From contig JAGFBZ010001279.1 in NCBI GenBank assembly GCA_018398805.1, forward strand, positions 186,001-250,000: DNA of 64,000 bases. Reading direction: 5' to 3'. The stretch is from Hirundichthys speculiger. Its lineage: Eukaryota; Chordata; Actinopteri; Beloniformes; Exocoetidae. The position numbers were made by a program, and so were the translations under genes. This document shows positions 1 to 12,249 of the stretch, in pieces. Position 1 is the stretch's first letter; each line of letters starts with the position of its first letter. The notes beneath the pieces are model-generated. The model made no database searches and had not been told where the DNA came from. It saw only the letters and a list, made by a program, of their open reading frames with translations.

Positions 1-806
1 TGCTTTTTAACAATAGGAACATTAGCCTATACAAAGCTAGAATTTTGCTCAAAAATATAAATACAATATTCTGAAATGTAGATATTTTGAAAAACAAAAT
101 AAAAATAATATTGGCTCAGACTTTTTCTTAAAGAAAATATCCATCTGATGTGCAAAATTGAACAGTTGCAACACTGAACAGTTTCAAGTTGTTGCTCAGA
201 TTAAATAACATGAATAAGGCTCAGACTGTTTCTTTAAAAACAAATCATTTTATTTTTTCATAAAGTCCCGGTATGATTTTCTGGCTTAAATGTGGACGAG
301 AAGGTAATTGATATCGGGGCTCAGTTACTTTTATCATGTGTTTGAAGCCAGCGTTTAGGGTGATTAGGGTCTTAAATCTGCAGCTATAAAACACAACTTC
401 GGCTCCCCGGTGAAATATAAACAGGGACAAAGAGAAGTTGATAAAACCAAAGTGGTTTGCCGACATTGTTCATCCGAGATCGGGTATGTTTCTGGCAACA
501 CGTCTAACCTGTTAACTCATTTGAAACGGCACCACCCCAGCGTGAACATCGCTACAAAAAGAGAAAGACGACCGAGTACAAACACAGCTTCTCACTTCAC
601 ACAGCTTCCCATTTAACACTATGTCGCGGGAGGCTTATTGCCAATGCTAGCGGCATTAGCATTAGCCACGACGTCCGCTCCACAACATGCGGTCCTCTAC
701 TTAATATGTCCGTGTGGAAACTCGTTCGGTACGCCTCTGTTCCGAACCGACCACCCCATACTGAATCGGTTCAATACAAATACATGTACCGTTACACCCC
801 TACTAA
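1..806 (+). mobile_element. hAT-like DNA transposon, 3' portion or internally deleted copy
   Basis: A BED-type zinc finger (410-616) is followed about 190 bp later by an AT/CG mixed segment ending in TACCGTTACACCCCTA near 806. Its reverse complement starts TAGGGGTGTAACGGTA, which resembles the ends of a hAT family common in fish. The left end was not found and may lie outside the window. The catalytic RNase-H-like part of the transposase is absent, so this copy cannot move by itself. The class rests on the BED finger plus the end motif. The target duplication was not seen. Confidence 0.55.
410..616 (+). pseudogene. BED zinc-finger fragment of a hAT transposase
   Basis: The 68-residue frame carries a BED finger, the DNA-binding N-terminal module of hAT transposases and of domesticated ZBED proteins. 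The zinc ligands are visible: a Cys-x2-Cys pair in VVCRHC, followed about 20 residues later by the helix NLLTHLKRHHP with its His pair. The serine/threonine-rich tail stops at 616 and no transposase body follows, so the exon is isolated. The frame is also open upstream of the first ATG, so the listed start is arbitrary. It could in principle be an exon spliced to something outside the window, but the nearby hAT-like 3' end makes a transposon relic much more likely. Confidence 0.65.
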
Positions 807-839
807 ATAATATTCCTGCAATGGTGATCTGACAACCGT

Positions 840-1348
840 ATCAAAATAGAAATCATGAGCTACGCTGCAGTGACTTCCCACCAACCTGCTGTCATGGTAA
901 AATGTCCTTATGAGCACCCAGCACACTTTTATTGAAGGTTTTAATGCCTAAACCTAACACAATAGTGAAACCTCGGTGAATACTCAGAGAACAACTTTAA
1001 AGAACAACGTAAAAGACCTCTTTTAGTATTTTACAAGACTTTTGGACTGGAACGAGAACTTTTGGAAACTTCTACTGGGCTGAAACAAGCCCCTGTCTTG
1101 AGTTAGTTACTTCAGCACGGCCCATAAAGCTGCTGGTTTGGGGGTCGTGCTGACTGAGTGCTGATTGGGCAGGAAATGCTGTAGGCAGGAAATGATGTTG
1201 TTCAGATATCTTGCTGTAGCCTTCAGGTTCGAGTTGTATCTCTTCGTTCACCACTATTGCAATGTATGCAATTGCAGCAAACAGAAACGCATCTTATGCA
1301 ACTGGTTTGCTTTCCTTCTACTTTGCCATCTTCGTCTTCCTTCATATA
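840..1348. other. Unassigned intergenic sequence
   Basis: No coding frame, RNA gene or clear repeat was recognised between the hAT 3' end and the Tc1 element. The open frames here are short and look random. Confidence 0.5.
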
Positions 1349-1971
1349 CACTCACCGCTTTACTAGGTACACTAGGTACTAGGTACTAGGTACCAGACAA
1401 CGTTCTTCAACCTTCTATTGTCCAGTTTTGGTGAGTCTGTGTGAATTGTAGCCTCAGTTTCCTGTTCTTAGTCTTCTGCTGCTGTAGTCCATCCTCCTCA
1501 AGGTTGGATGTGTTGTTCGTTCAGAGATGCTCTTCTGCAGACCTCGGTTGTAACTAGTGGTTACTTGAGTTACAGTTGCCTTTCTGTCAGCTTCAACCAG
1601 TCTGATCATTCTCCTCTGACCTCTGGCATCAACAAGGTATTTACACCCACAGAACTGCTGCTGACTGGATATTTTCTCTTTTTTAACCATTCTCTGTAAA
1701 CCCTGGAGATGGTTGTGGTGAAAATCCCAGTAGATCATCAGTTTCTGAAATACTCAGACCAGCCCGTCTGGCACCAACAACCATACCACGTTTAAAGTCA
1801 CTTAAATCACCTTTTTTCTCCATTCTGATGCTGGTTTGAACTGCAGCAGATCATCTTGACCATGTCTACATGAATAAATGAATTAAGTTGCTGCCATGTG
1901 ATTGGCTGGTTAGAAATTAGTGCTAATAAGCAGTTGGACAGGTGGACCTAATAAAGTGACCGGTGAATGTG
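1349..1971 (-). mobile_element. Internally deleted Tc1/mariner element
   Basis: The ends are CACTCACCG at the left and CGGTGAATGTG at the right, with more diverged inverted repeat inside (TTTACTAGGTACAC against TTTATTAGGTCCACC). Each end is flanked by TATA, consistent with TA target duplication. The element reads on the minus strand, with the transposase start near the right end. It is about 620 bp, less than half of a normal Tc1 element (roughly 1.3-1.6 kb). The left junction carries a short duplication of ACTAGGT. This is a deletion derivative that needs transposase from elsewhere. Confidence 0.85.
1395..1823 (-). pseudogene. Tc1-like transposase, N-terminal DNA-binding half only
   Basis: From an ATG at 1821-1823 the minus strand reads MEKKGDLSDFKRGMVVG and then RRAGLSISETDDLLGF, the first helix-turn-helix of a Tc1 transposase. 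A frameshift or stop follows near residue 45. The next frame continues with KEKISSQQQFCG, LVDARGQRRMIRLVEADRKA and SISERTTHPTLRRMDYSSRR, the second helix-turn-helix. The relic then gives RKLRLQFTQTHQNWTIEG and ends just where the first catalytic aspartate (the WSDES motif of the family) would follow. All three catalytic positions are missing. The DNA-binding domains are recognisable but the gene is dead. Confidence 0.85.
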
Positions 1972-1975
1972 TATA

Positions 1976-4900
1976 TAGACGACTGGCAAACAGTGGAAGT
2001 GGTGAACTACCTCCAAGTGACATGGAGTGAATCCTACTGGACAACCAGAAGCAAACTGAACGGTGAATGTGAACTGGACTAACTAACAGCTTTGTATGTT
2101 TTGCATGATCTGTTAACTTGGGTTTTTTTTTGTTTTTTTTGTTCTCTGTATCACTGTATATATCAGTATATCAGTTGAACCAAGATGTTGAAACACATTT
2201 TGAAACTTCAGTTTCAGTTAAACTATTGCATTAGTTTAGTTTTTTCTAACACCATGTAAACACTTTAATTGTAACGGTTTTTATCCTCGATAGCTCTCTA
2301 ACGTGTCTTTGTTGACCCTGAGAAGAACAAGTTTCTCTCGTGAAAGCGGAAACTGATTTTTTTTCTCTTTCTGTTCAACTCTTGTAACCTCTCTCTCTTT
2401 TTTTGCATGTGAAGGCTTGCTGATGGGGGAAGTCCTACCGTAGAGGTCATTGTCTGACACTCAGATGACTTATTACAGCCATGACGCAAACACGACTGGG
2501 ACTGTGTGTCCGTTGCTCTGGGGTGAGGGAGGACACCGGCCGATGACATCACTGATGCCACCTTCAGATGACAGCACCCTCACCTTCCAACCTGTTCACC
2601 TTCATAGTGTTTATATGTGACGAGGAGGAGGCAGAAGGCCCCCATCTTGCTTTCATTTTGTCGTTTTCTCATTGTCGAACTGTCATCCTGTTGTTCTGCG
2701 CTCTGACTGCGCCTGCAGTCCTCACACCACGCAGCTAATCAAAGCAACAATAAACCGCCCACACATCCCTCACATCCCTCACATCACAAGCCATTAGCAA
2801 CCATTTGCATTGTTGGGATGGTGATGGACTTGCTCGGCTTGTGTAATATTGTCACAAAAACAAACTTTGTGAAGATGAACTTGATGGATGGAGTAGTGAG
2901 ACACAGGTAAGACCTGTATTTATGCTCAAAATGAATTGTATGAATTAGTGGTAGGGGGAAGAACTGTAATAACTGCACTCCAGTATAATCATAATGATTG
3001 TCTTGTCCTGTAAAGCCATATTTATGAGGTCATTTGTGGCAACTAGCTGTGAAGCATAATGCTTCCCCCCCAGAATTTAAATGAACATTGAAACCTCATT
3101 AAGTCCTTTTTTTTTTTTTTTTTAATTTGAATAGCATTTATACAAGTCTTGCTTACACATGAGTAGACATATGAAAGCAACATCATTTATGCCATGTGTC
3201 ATTTGTTTAGTTTGTTTTTAAATCACCATTACCATTCAAAATCTCCCACATAATGAATTTACTTCCATCTTAATACATTTTGACACAACACTCGCGCTAT
3301 CTTAAAGAGCTGCTTTGGGATGTAGATGTTCCTCTTGTTCACAGTGTTTCGTCAAATCAAACCCACAGCTTTCAAAGTGATGGTGTCTTAAGTGCAGAAT
3401 TTGCTCATTACATCTCCCAAACACTGGCCGCGAACACTGTTTACCCAGAGAGCATCAATTATAAATTCAAACCTTAGATGGGATTTAAAACTGAGTAATA
3501 TTTGGCTTTAAAACATCGGTTTGATCTTTTCAACCAGCTAATGGATGGATGAATGGCTGGGATACATCTCATATATGAATAAGAATACAGTCTCACAGCA
3601 TTTTGTGAAAATGCATATGCATAAAATGCATAAGCTGGACCAGTTAGATGATGCTAACGTGACTCCTCCAGGAGTTCGTGTCTCGTGAGACCCAGTTAGA
3701 AACCTGACACCCAGTTATTACAGAAAGTTGGCTTCCTTTCAGATCAGCCACCACTCACATTCAGATTCGACAAGTCCTTTGACTGATCCAAAGGACTCTG
3801 TATAAACAAACACAGATATCCTACTAGTGAAACAGGAGCCGATTGTCGCTAAATGAAATAAATAGATCTGACTAATGAATATCTATAACAGAGAGAGTGT
3901 ACTGAAGGCGTTGTGCCTTTGTCCTAAACAAAGGAAGTAACATGGTTTTACATGATTTTAAAATGTAAACTTAGACAGACATTTTTGTCTATCTATCTAT
4001 CTAGCGGCTTATTGAGGGATATTTGAGACCTGGCTGAACATAAATGTTAATCTTTAAAGGCTAATACCTATTCAGTTTGGAGATTTTTTTTTCAGAAGGA
4101 CCATGAAGTCACTGTAATGATTTGTGGGAAGAAGTCACTGACATATAACGTAATGGCAGGAGCTGATTCTTTCTGAATAGCGGCCTGTTGAAGCTAAAGG
4201 TGGTTTGGAGCTAGCGTCTCGTGGGCATCAGCGGCGTTACCACCATAAAACACTTAAGACCAGTGCTCCTTAATCCAGGTCCTCAGGGGCCTCGGTCCTG
4301 AAAGTTTGAGATGTTTCCCTGCTCCAACAAACCTGAGTCACGTGAATGGGTGACTGCCAGACCTGTGCAGACGCTGGTGCCGAGCTGATGGTGATCCATT
4401 CATTTGAATCAGGTGTTTTACAGCAGCTTTAATTAAAATCAGAAATGGCATTTTTTTTTTTTTTTAGATTAACAGGACCCTGATTATTACGGCTGTAAGC
4501 GGTCATCACTGGTTACTGCATTAATAAGTACTAAGTACTTACTTACTTAATGAGTTTTAGAAAAGTTTTACTAGCTTTTCCCCATCTTTTATCGTTATGA
4601 TATGAAAGTTTCTTATGGCCCGTTCCTCTCATTATTTTGCAAACGACGATTTAAGCATTAAGTGATTTTATGACGTGTTACGTGCTGGCAGAAGCACTAA
4701 TTGAAAGCGTTGTCCACCAGCTGAAGATCAGTGGGATTGTGGACTATAACTCATCAAATATTTACTCCATTTTTAATGAATATCTTGAAAATTGCATATT
4801 TAATTAGTGATCTTTTGTCCTAAACTTCATACCTCATGAACAAAGGTGCAAGGCAAGTACAAAAGCAGGATTTGAACCCAAAGTTACTCTTTCCTCTGCA

Positions 4901-5506
4901 CCTGCGATGCCTCACTCAGTGAAGCTTGTCATCTCAGGAGCTCCACTTTTATGTGTCTGTTGCGAAGCGGCCATTTTTGCCTTTTCAGCCGTCAAGGTTT
5001 TCTGACTAAGCATTGAGCCTCTACTGCATGATGGAAGTAAGAGCAGCTCATTATTTCCACATTAATACTCACAACGGCTCCAGTGATAATGTTTTATGTT
5101 GGTCACTCAGACAGGATTTTCTCACATGTGAGGTATGAAATATGAAACGAGAGAGCGTGCACATCTGATTATTACTTTAATGAATTTAGATCTGTGATTT
5201 AATCAAGACCAGACATTTTATGAACACTTCATGTGTTCATAATTGCTGTTTTTCAAGGCTACATTACAGCTTCCAGAGAAATACAGCAACAGCGATGTGG
5301 ATTTTCTCCTAAAAAATGATTCAAAACATACCCAGACGGAGTACGACTGCAGAAAACTTCAAAACAAAACATCTCAATATGTTTAATAAAATTTGGTTCA
5401 GCACATGTGCTAAAACACAGCGAAATACAGTTCTTACTATTTTCACAACTTGAATCATTTTTATTATTCTTTTGAGAACAAAGCATTTCTCTAAATGAGG
5501 TATTAC
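1976..5506. other. Unassigned intergenic sequence with short homopolymer and simple repeats
   Basis: About 3.5 kb without a recognisable exon. It contains T-runs near 3108-3123 and 4451-4465 and a short TCTA run near 3994-4006. The frame at 3280-3477 (65 codons) has no family signature. Nothing else is supportable. Confidence 0.5.
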
Positions 5507-5514
5507 TTATCTAC

Positions 5515-5800
5515 TAGAGATGCGCGGATGACGTATATTTTAACCCGCAACCGCTTCTTAAAATCTCTATCCGCCCGCTATCCATTTGCAGGAACGTTTT
5601 TTCACCAATTTTCAAAACCGAACCGACCCGCCATCCTTTTTAATAATATGTAAAATATTTTTTCTTAATTATTATTATTTGAGTGCTTCAACCGCAACCC
5701 GCCCGAATTTAATTAAAGTATTATTTTTTGACGAGTCATCCGCCCGATATGCGGATTATCCGCTCCGCCCGCGGGTGCGCGGTTCATCCGCGCATCTCTA
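5515..5800. mobile_element. hAT-type MITE, copy 1, with perfect 8-bp target duplication
   Basis: A 286-bp non-coding element with inverted ends TAGAGATGCGCGGATGA and TCATCCGCGCATCTCTA (about 17 bp). It is flanked on both sides by TTATCTAC (5507-5514 and 5801-5808), an exact 8-bp duplication as made by hAT transposases. The interior is AT-rich in the middle and CG-rich toward the ends. A second copy in the opposite orientation lies at 56399-56669. Confidence 0.92.
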
Positions 5801-5824
5801 TTATCTACCGAAAGGAGTCACAAG

Positions 5825-6586
5825 TAGAGGTCTTTGGAACAACCCGACTACCCGAAAACCCAGAGGTTCCGACCCGACCTGAATCGGATCTCGGGTCCAT
5901 TCAAAAGACGTGACTCCGGGTTCGGGTCGGAATCGGTGCAGTTAGTCTCGGGTCCGGTTGGTGCTCTCTGACAGGCTGGGTCCACGTTTACTCGAAAGAG
6001 GTAAAGATACTGGCGGTGGCAGCCAATGTCAGGACTCGGGGCAGTTAAATGATTATTAATTAATGTGGCGTGTTTGTTTCCGTAGCGTGTTATTAGCAGT
6101 TTGCCCGGCAGCTGTAAAACACAACGGATCGCCAACATGACAACGCTGGGTGAGAGAACATATTTACCACACGTCCTGACCGGTGTAGGCTATTAGCGTT
6201 AGCAGTTGCTACCAATAGCATCTGTATCCACAAAGAAAATAACGACGTGGATTTATTGTTGTTTACATCACGTAGCCTATGTAGCAACTGAACCGGGTAA
6301 AAGAAGACAACTTTAGGGAAGAAAATCAAGTTTTATTCAACGCTAGACAACTTTAACATGAGCAACTATGGGCTGGATTGTCCCGGTTCTATTCAGGTAA
6401 CGCGGTTCGGTTCGTTCGGAAACTAAAGACTCAGGTCGGGTTGGTTCGGGGTCCAAATATTGCGGGTCCATTCGAGTTCGGACCCCCGGACTTATGATAA
6501 TAGCTCGGGTCGGGTCGGTTTTGGGTCGAATTTTCACGGGTCCATTCGGGTTCGGGTCCATGAAAGTGGACCCGTGAATATCTCTA
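5825..6586. mobile_element. Second hAT-type MITE family, rich in GGGTCC/GACCCG motifs
   Basis: A 762-bp element beginning TAGAGGTCTTTGG and ending GTGAATATCTCTA. Flanking 8-mers are GTCACAAG (5817-5824) and GTCAGAAG (6587-6594), matching at 7 of 8. Both subterminal regions repeat ACCCGAAC/GGTTCGGG-type motifs many times, a probable transposase-binding array. There is no transposase coding. It starts 24 bp after the preceding MITE. Ends and interior differ from that element, so it is a different family. Confidence 0.8.
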
Positions 6587-6780
6587 GTCAGAAGTATTTA
6601 TAAAAAACTTTGTTACATGTTTGTTAGTAAAATCTGACTCTGATTCAACTGTGAAATTTATTCACACAACTTCACCAAAGCCGTCGCTTTTCAGCAACAA
6701 CGATATTTTCAATCATCAGCAGTAAATTGGGCAACAGACGCTAGTAATCCATCCAGATTTGACATTATCGTTAACCAAAA

Positions 6781-7200
6781 AAGCACTCGGAGAGCGCAGA
6801 CCTCCGCCAAGTGCAACAATTCTCCCATATAGTGATTATCAGATTGCAATAAAATCTGCCTTCTGGATGAGATCCGCATCAGCCTTTGAAATTTGATAGA
6901 GGTTTCCATTGTCAATCCCTGAGTCAAATTTCATGAGTTTTGGGCAATAATTAACGGAGATATTGAGAAACAAAATTATTGGCCCCATTGACTGCAATGT
7001 TATTGAAAATTTGAAAGTGATCCAGAATCCAGGATTTCTTCCGGATCACAGCCAAAATGAAATCAGTTCTTCCTTTTCATATTTCTGACAACTCCTGAAA
7101 ATTTCATTAAAATCCATCCATAACTTTTTAAGTTATCTTGAACACAGATAGACAAACCGATAAACGCCGGCAAAAACATAACCTCCTTGGCGGAGGTAAT
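6781..7200. repeat. Dispersed repeat with 12-bp inverted ends, copy 1
   Basis: Near the ends lie ACCTCCGCCAAG (6800-6811) and CTTGGCGGAGGT (7186-7197), exact reverse complements. The interior contains long AT-rich text that recurs at 49468-50037, including TTTCATGAGTTTTGGGCAAT and TTCTTCCGGATCACA. It is non-coding. The termini suggest a DNA transposon or MITE. The superfamily is not assigned because no target duplication was identified. Confidence 0.75.
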
Positions 7201-7793
7201 TACTTATCCAGTCTGTTACTTATGAATTAATAAGTTATTAAACAAATGCTTTGCTCATCCATGAAGGGAAGTAATGTGTTGCAGTAGCTTTTATCTACGT
7301 TTCTTAAGGAAGCGTCTCCTGTAGCTGTGACTGTTGTAGCAGATCTGAGGTGGGGAGGAAGCTCGCTGTTGTCCAATGTGTTTTTCATTTCATGAGCTAT
7401 CCTTCTCTGCACAATCAGTTCAAGAGGCTTCAATCTGCAAAGGATGATAAAACTCTCTGGATTGAAGAATAAAACCCTAAAACTCCATAAAAACGTGAAA
7501 CGGGAGCCCAATGTCTCTAATGAGAAATAAATACATCTGAAGCTGATAGCTGGCGTGCATCAGTACCAGAGAGAGTCCTATGAAGACTATTTATCGAAAC
7601 TAAAAAGTAAAGAAATGTGTGTTTTGTAGATTATTTCTTTGCTGTAACAATGCCTCTTGGGAATGAATCTTATCTCATTGGAAACCCTGTTTATTTCCCT
7701 TTTAAATGGCGCCCCGTTTGTCAGGAACATGCATTAATGGGATGAGCAGCAGAGCTGAGTGTGTGAAAGATCAGGCATTTCATTGACCTGAAC
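7201..7793. other. Unassigned intergenic sequence
   Basis: No coding family was recognised. The 94-codon minus frame at 7227-7511 has no motif I can name. Confidence 0.5.
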
Positions 7794-8115
7794 ATGTGGA
7801 GGAAGGTTATGATCAGCGATGAGGTCAGATTCAGCCTGCAGCACTCGGGTCGGAGGGTCAAAGTGTGGAGAAATCACGGAGAACGCTTTGATGATCGCTG
7901 CACCGACTGAATAACATGTTTTGATGGAGGCATTGTGATGGTGAGGGGCGGCACCATCTTCCTCACTGGAAAAACGAGGCAACCCTTTGAACCTCAACCC
8001 CACTGAGACCTTGTGGGATCCGTTTGGTCGTGCCGTCCTTGTCAGAGTGACCAACACGACCACGCTGGTTGACTTGCAACAAATGCTTGTTGAAGAACTG
8101 GACACCAGTGTGTGA
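7794..8115 (+). pseudogene. Degenerate Tc1-like transposase, catalytic-domain pieces
   Basis: Two blocks of a Tc1 transposase are visible on the plus strand. The first reads MWRKVMISDEVRFSLQHSG and RRVKVWRNHGERF; SDEVRF is the motif around the first catalytic aspartate. A stop follows after DRCTD, then CFDGGIVMVRGG. The second block (7990-8115) reads NLNPTETLWDPFGRAV and TTTLVDLQQMLVEELD; the Glu of NPTETLW is the third catalytic residue. The middle aspartate region is deleted between the blocks. The N-terminal DNA-binding half is also missing. This is a 5'-truncated relic, unrelated in position to the Tc1 piece at 1.4 kb. Confidence 0.8.
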
Positions 8116-9973
8116 CCAGACTGGTGACCAGTAGGAGGAGGAGGAGGAGTTGTAGCTGTGTACGGTTCTTCCTCACGCTGCTGAGGCTCCAGATTGTTGT
8201 TAAATAAATATATTTATATTGTGATTTTCTAATATGCCTTGCTCCTTCAGACCTCAATCATCCAAACCAACAAACAACACTAAACAAGAGTAAACAGCCA
8301 AAAAAAAAAAAAGAAAGAAGAAGAAACTGTTGGCACCATTTAATGGGAAACAATCAGGCTTTCCACCAATATAAGATTTATTGGCAAGAAGCATCATTAA
8401 AACAAAGAAACAATGTACCAAACAGAAATATCTTTACTTTTTGCGATTAGTTTATATGAAATGTTAATGCTTATGATAAATACTGGATGCCTACTAACCT
8501 TGAACCATACCTTTTGACCCATCAAATCCCTGAGTGCTGGTTAGGGTTTCTGCCAACTGTTTCTGACTCCAGACTCAGAATCATAAATGATAAATGCTCC
8601 TGAATTGAGATTCATCGTTCTGTATCTGGTCTCGACCAAGTCTTACTGTGACTGAGCCAACAGAAGTCTGCAGATCGAGGGGAGCATCACTGATCCAAGA
8701 TTCAGCTTCAGCCTCAACATCTGCAGGAAGCTGATCCATATGGGAACTGCCACAGACATTTCCAAGCACTTACGATTGTTTGGATAAGCTTTTTCTTTTT
8801 TTTAAAAAAATGAGGGATTCATGTGTTTTCACTTCATTTTCAAGTCAGACTTCTGTGTTGTCATACATGTCAACAGTTGGGAAACCAAATTCATTTTATT
8901 GAAGCATTAGCCATGTTAACATGTGGAATGAAGTTTCCTTTTTTTTTTGCTGTAATCTTACAACGGTGCAGAAGGAGCTCAGAAAAGCACTGTTACAATA
9001 AATGAGGGGAAGCCTGGAGGGCTATTCTGACTCTACTCCTCCATCCAGCGTATCACTGAGTCATGAGTCTGTTGGGCTTAGGTGAGTCCGTGGATCCAGG
9101 TGAGTCTGGTCCTGACTCCTCAACCAGTAGGGCCAACACTCTGACTCCACAGGCATCCAAGAACACAGTATCGACCACAGCCCAGCTAATGCTGGCTTTA
9201 CTCCTAATGATTTTACACGCAACGTTGCAGGCTAATTTCTGGTTGACAGAAAACGATGATGAGCGTTGCTCATGTTTGGGCGCGCTCCTTTGAGTTTGTC
9301 GCTGTGAAGTAGCTGTTGGAGGCTATTTTTTCTGCACCTCGATGTTACAACAAAGTCCTACTTGTTTTTTTTTAACTCTCTATAATAAGTCTTTAGTCTT
9401 AACTCATGTAAACTGTATCATCCCATGAGGTAATAAGTTTCAACACCCAACAGTTGCTGTCGTTCTTGGATTCACAAAGGAATCTAGTTGTAGTCGTGTA
9501 AATAGTGACCCTGGATCATTGCAAAATCTTTGCTCTGCAACTTAAAACTTAATTTTTGCAGTGTTGTTTGTGTATGTTGTAATGTAGCCTTATATTATAT
9601 TTGGAAAGCGGTGGATAAAACAAGAGCCTGTGTAAACAGCTAGTATTTCCTACACGCCCCTCAGTAGCAGCTTGACCACTGAGATTCAGTTCCTGTCTCA
9701 TATTCAGGCCATCAGATCTGGGTGATTAACCTGGATCTTCAGGGATTTCCACATCTCCAACAGATACAAAGCCAATAATTAGCTGAACTGAAGCTAAGCT
9801 GTGGTTGGAGAACGTGTTAAGATTTTAAATCCAATGTTCCTTCGTTGTAAAATTCAAGTGATTCCAACCTTTTTGATGGTGGATGGTCAACTGCTTTAGT
9901 TTTGGGTGTAAGACCTGTTGTATTTGTTTTAACCTCAGAACAATGGCAGGTGTTTACTGTCTGATCTGAGTGG
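8116..9973. other. Unassigned intergenic sequence
   Basis: Contains an A-rich tract followed by GAA repeats (about 8280-8325), possibly the tail of a retroposed sequence, and T-runs. No coding exon was recognised. Confidence 0.45.
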
Positions 9974-10416
9974 AGCATCCAACATCCAACATCCAACATC
10001 CAACATCCAGCATCCAGCATTCATCATCCAGCATTCAGCATTCAGCATCCAACATCCAGCATCCAACATCCAGCATCCAGCATCCAGCATTCATCATCCA
10101 GCTTCCAACATCCACCATCTAACATCCAGCATCCAGCATCCAACATCCAACATCCAGCATTCATCATCCAGCATCCAGCATTCATCATCCAGCTTCCAAC
10201 ATCCAACATCTAACATCCAGCATCCAGCATCCACCATCTAACATCCAGCATCCAGCATCCAACATCCAGCATTCATCATCCAGCATCCAACATCCAACAT
10301 CTAACATCCAGCATCCAGCATCCAACATCTAACATCCAGCATTCATCATCCAGTCATCCAGCATTCATCATCCAACATCCAACATCCAGCATCCAGCATC
10401 CAACATTCATCATCCC
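9974..10416. repeat. Minisatellite, 7-bp unit of the type CATCCAG/CATCCAA
   Basis: About 440 bp of near-perfect tandem 7-mers, mostly CATCCAG and CATCCAA, with variants CATTCAT, CATCTAA and CTTCCAA. Variants recur in blocks (for example CATTCATCATCCAG several times), showing higher-order duplication. Because 7 is not a multiple of 3, the unit cycles through all frames; on the minus strand it gives a Trp-Met-Leu-Asp-type periodic peptide, which is not evidence of a gene. Confidence 0.97.
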
Positions 10417-12249
10417 TCGTCTGGATGACGGTACATTTTATCTGGCCGGTGCAGGGATGTTATGACACTGTTCATGCTAAAACTCATGTCCTGAAATGAA
10501 GGGATTGTGGGTTTAGAAGAGGTTGAGAAGGAGCTGCAGATTTAGCTTTAATCTGTAAATATGTGATATATTTCCAGTCGGCGGTCACTGGAAGCAAAGC
10601 CTGCTCATGTTGGCAGACGTATATATTTTCTTTGCATCTTCCAGCAGAATAATAAAGCGATTGTTTTCTAATGTCAGTTTTCTAATGTAAACTGCAGCTC
10701 GGGATTTTGTCCCCAGCACCTGTCTGTAACAGGTCCACATGATTATTTATTTCACTAAAATAGCATCTTGTTTCAGCTTTTCTCCTTCTTTAGGTGTCAC
10801 CACAGAGGCTCATTGTGTTCTACATACTGAGAGAGTAAATAAAAATGCTCTACTGGGGTAGTGCCTCAGCTGCAGAGACTCATTTTCACCTGCACCAGGA
10901 GAGACGCTACTGTCGAACACTCAAACAGGATCCTGGCCCTTTTTACCTCAGTGCATCAGTGTTTTAACATCTGCTAACAAAGCCAGTCGCCTGCCTTTTT
11001 TATTCATGTGTCTGACTAGTGCATCTGTGTCTCCGAAAGGGAAGTTGCTGTTAAAATAAAATCAAGAAAGTGTGTAGTTTAACGCCAGTGAGCATTTATT
11101 TCTGAGGGTTCCTCAAAGGCTCAGCGAAGAAAAAGAAACTTGTGGATGCAGAAGTTGCTTTTGGGCTTTGGGTGAAGTGTTATGTGTGAATTCTGCTGCT
11201 ATACACACAGGCAGGGATGCAGAATGTCTTCTGGAGCCATTGTGTGAAGTTCTGGCATAATCCCAGGTATGTGTGTGTGTTTGTGTGTGTTGGCTGCAGG
11301 GAAGACAGTGCTGTCCCACTAATAAGGAGCCCGTCTGACAGTGGTCTGACAACCTCCTGACAGAAAACAACCCAGCTTTGTGCTGACTTACTCGAATATT
11401 CCTGGCATTTCTTGCTTAGGGTTAACTCCTGGGACACAGAGGCAACAGTGAATCAATTTAGATTCTGCAGATTCTGAGATTTTTCCCTCTCCGCCTCAAA
11501 ATATGAAATTCAGTCACACAAACGACAGCACAAGCCATTCAGCCATTTTTAATTTGAAATATTTTCTTTTTATTGAATTCTCAGGGTCAGGCACTTGAGG
11601 CACATTGACAGGATAAATGAATGCTTACCTTTCTGAACAACCGTGACTTATCTAACTGCTGCCTTCGTTGCCAGCCAGAAACCCAGCAGACAATGTAGCT
11701 GTAGAATTGAACCACACAGAAATCTACATTGTATGCCAGGTTCAGGACAGGGCAAAGGTCTACAAACACCTCTGGCAATCCATCGACGCACTTTATCATT
11801 TAACATTTCAACTTTATTTAACACAAAGAGGCGAAATCTGTGAGGATGAACATGACGGCAGAAGAGGAAGGAGCGGAGGACAGCCTTGACAAGGGCCCCT
11901 TGTGAAGTTGTGACACAGAGAACATCCCGTGTGGGACCACAGGATGCTCCACCCCCCCTGGCTCAAATCTGAATTGTGTCATTGCAGCCGGTGACGGGAA
12001 CATCGGCCAATGGATGAGGAACAGGCAGAGTCCGACCGGGAAGCAGGCAGAGCCGTCAGAGACCCAGTAGCCAGATGTAGCTGCTGACTGCTACAGGATC
12101 TACACTGCCTACTGAGCAACCGACAGCACCGACAGCAGCCAGGAGGATTCCTGCGGGCGAGGATGACGCATCTCAGCAGACCCACCTGAGGAGAGAGCAA
12201 ATTATTCCATCGTAAACACACGTGAAAGGCAAAAAATATATATACATAT
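10417..12249. other. Unassigned intergenic sequence with a short GT repeat
   Basis: A GTGTGTGT stretch lies at about 11270-11290. Several 60-85-codon frames overlap on both strands with no family signature. No exon is supportable. Confidence 0.5.

Noticed and set aside
6093..6561. Coding frames within the 5.8-kb MITE
   Set aside because: They encode Pro/Arg/Thr-rich text that simply translates the GACCCG repeats.
9974..10416. CRISPR-like array
   Set aside because: Units are 7 bp without unique spacers, and the genome is eukaryotic. It is a minisatellite.
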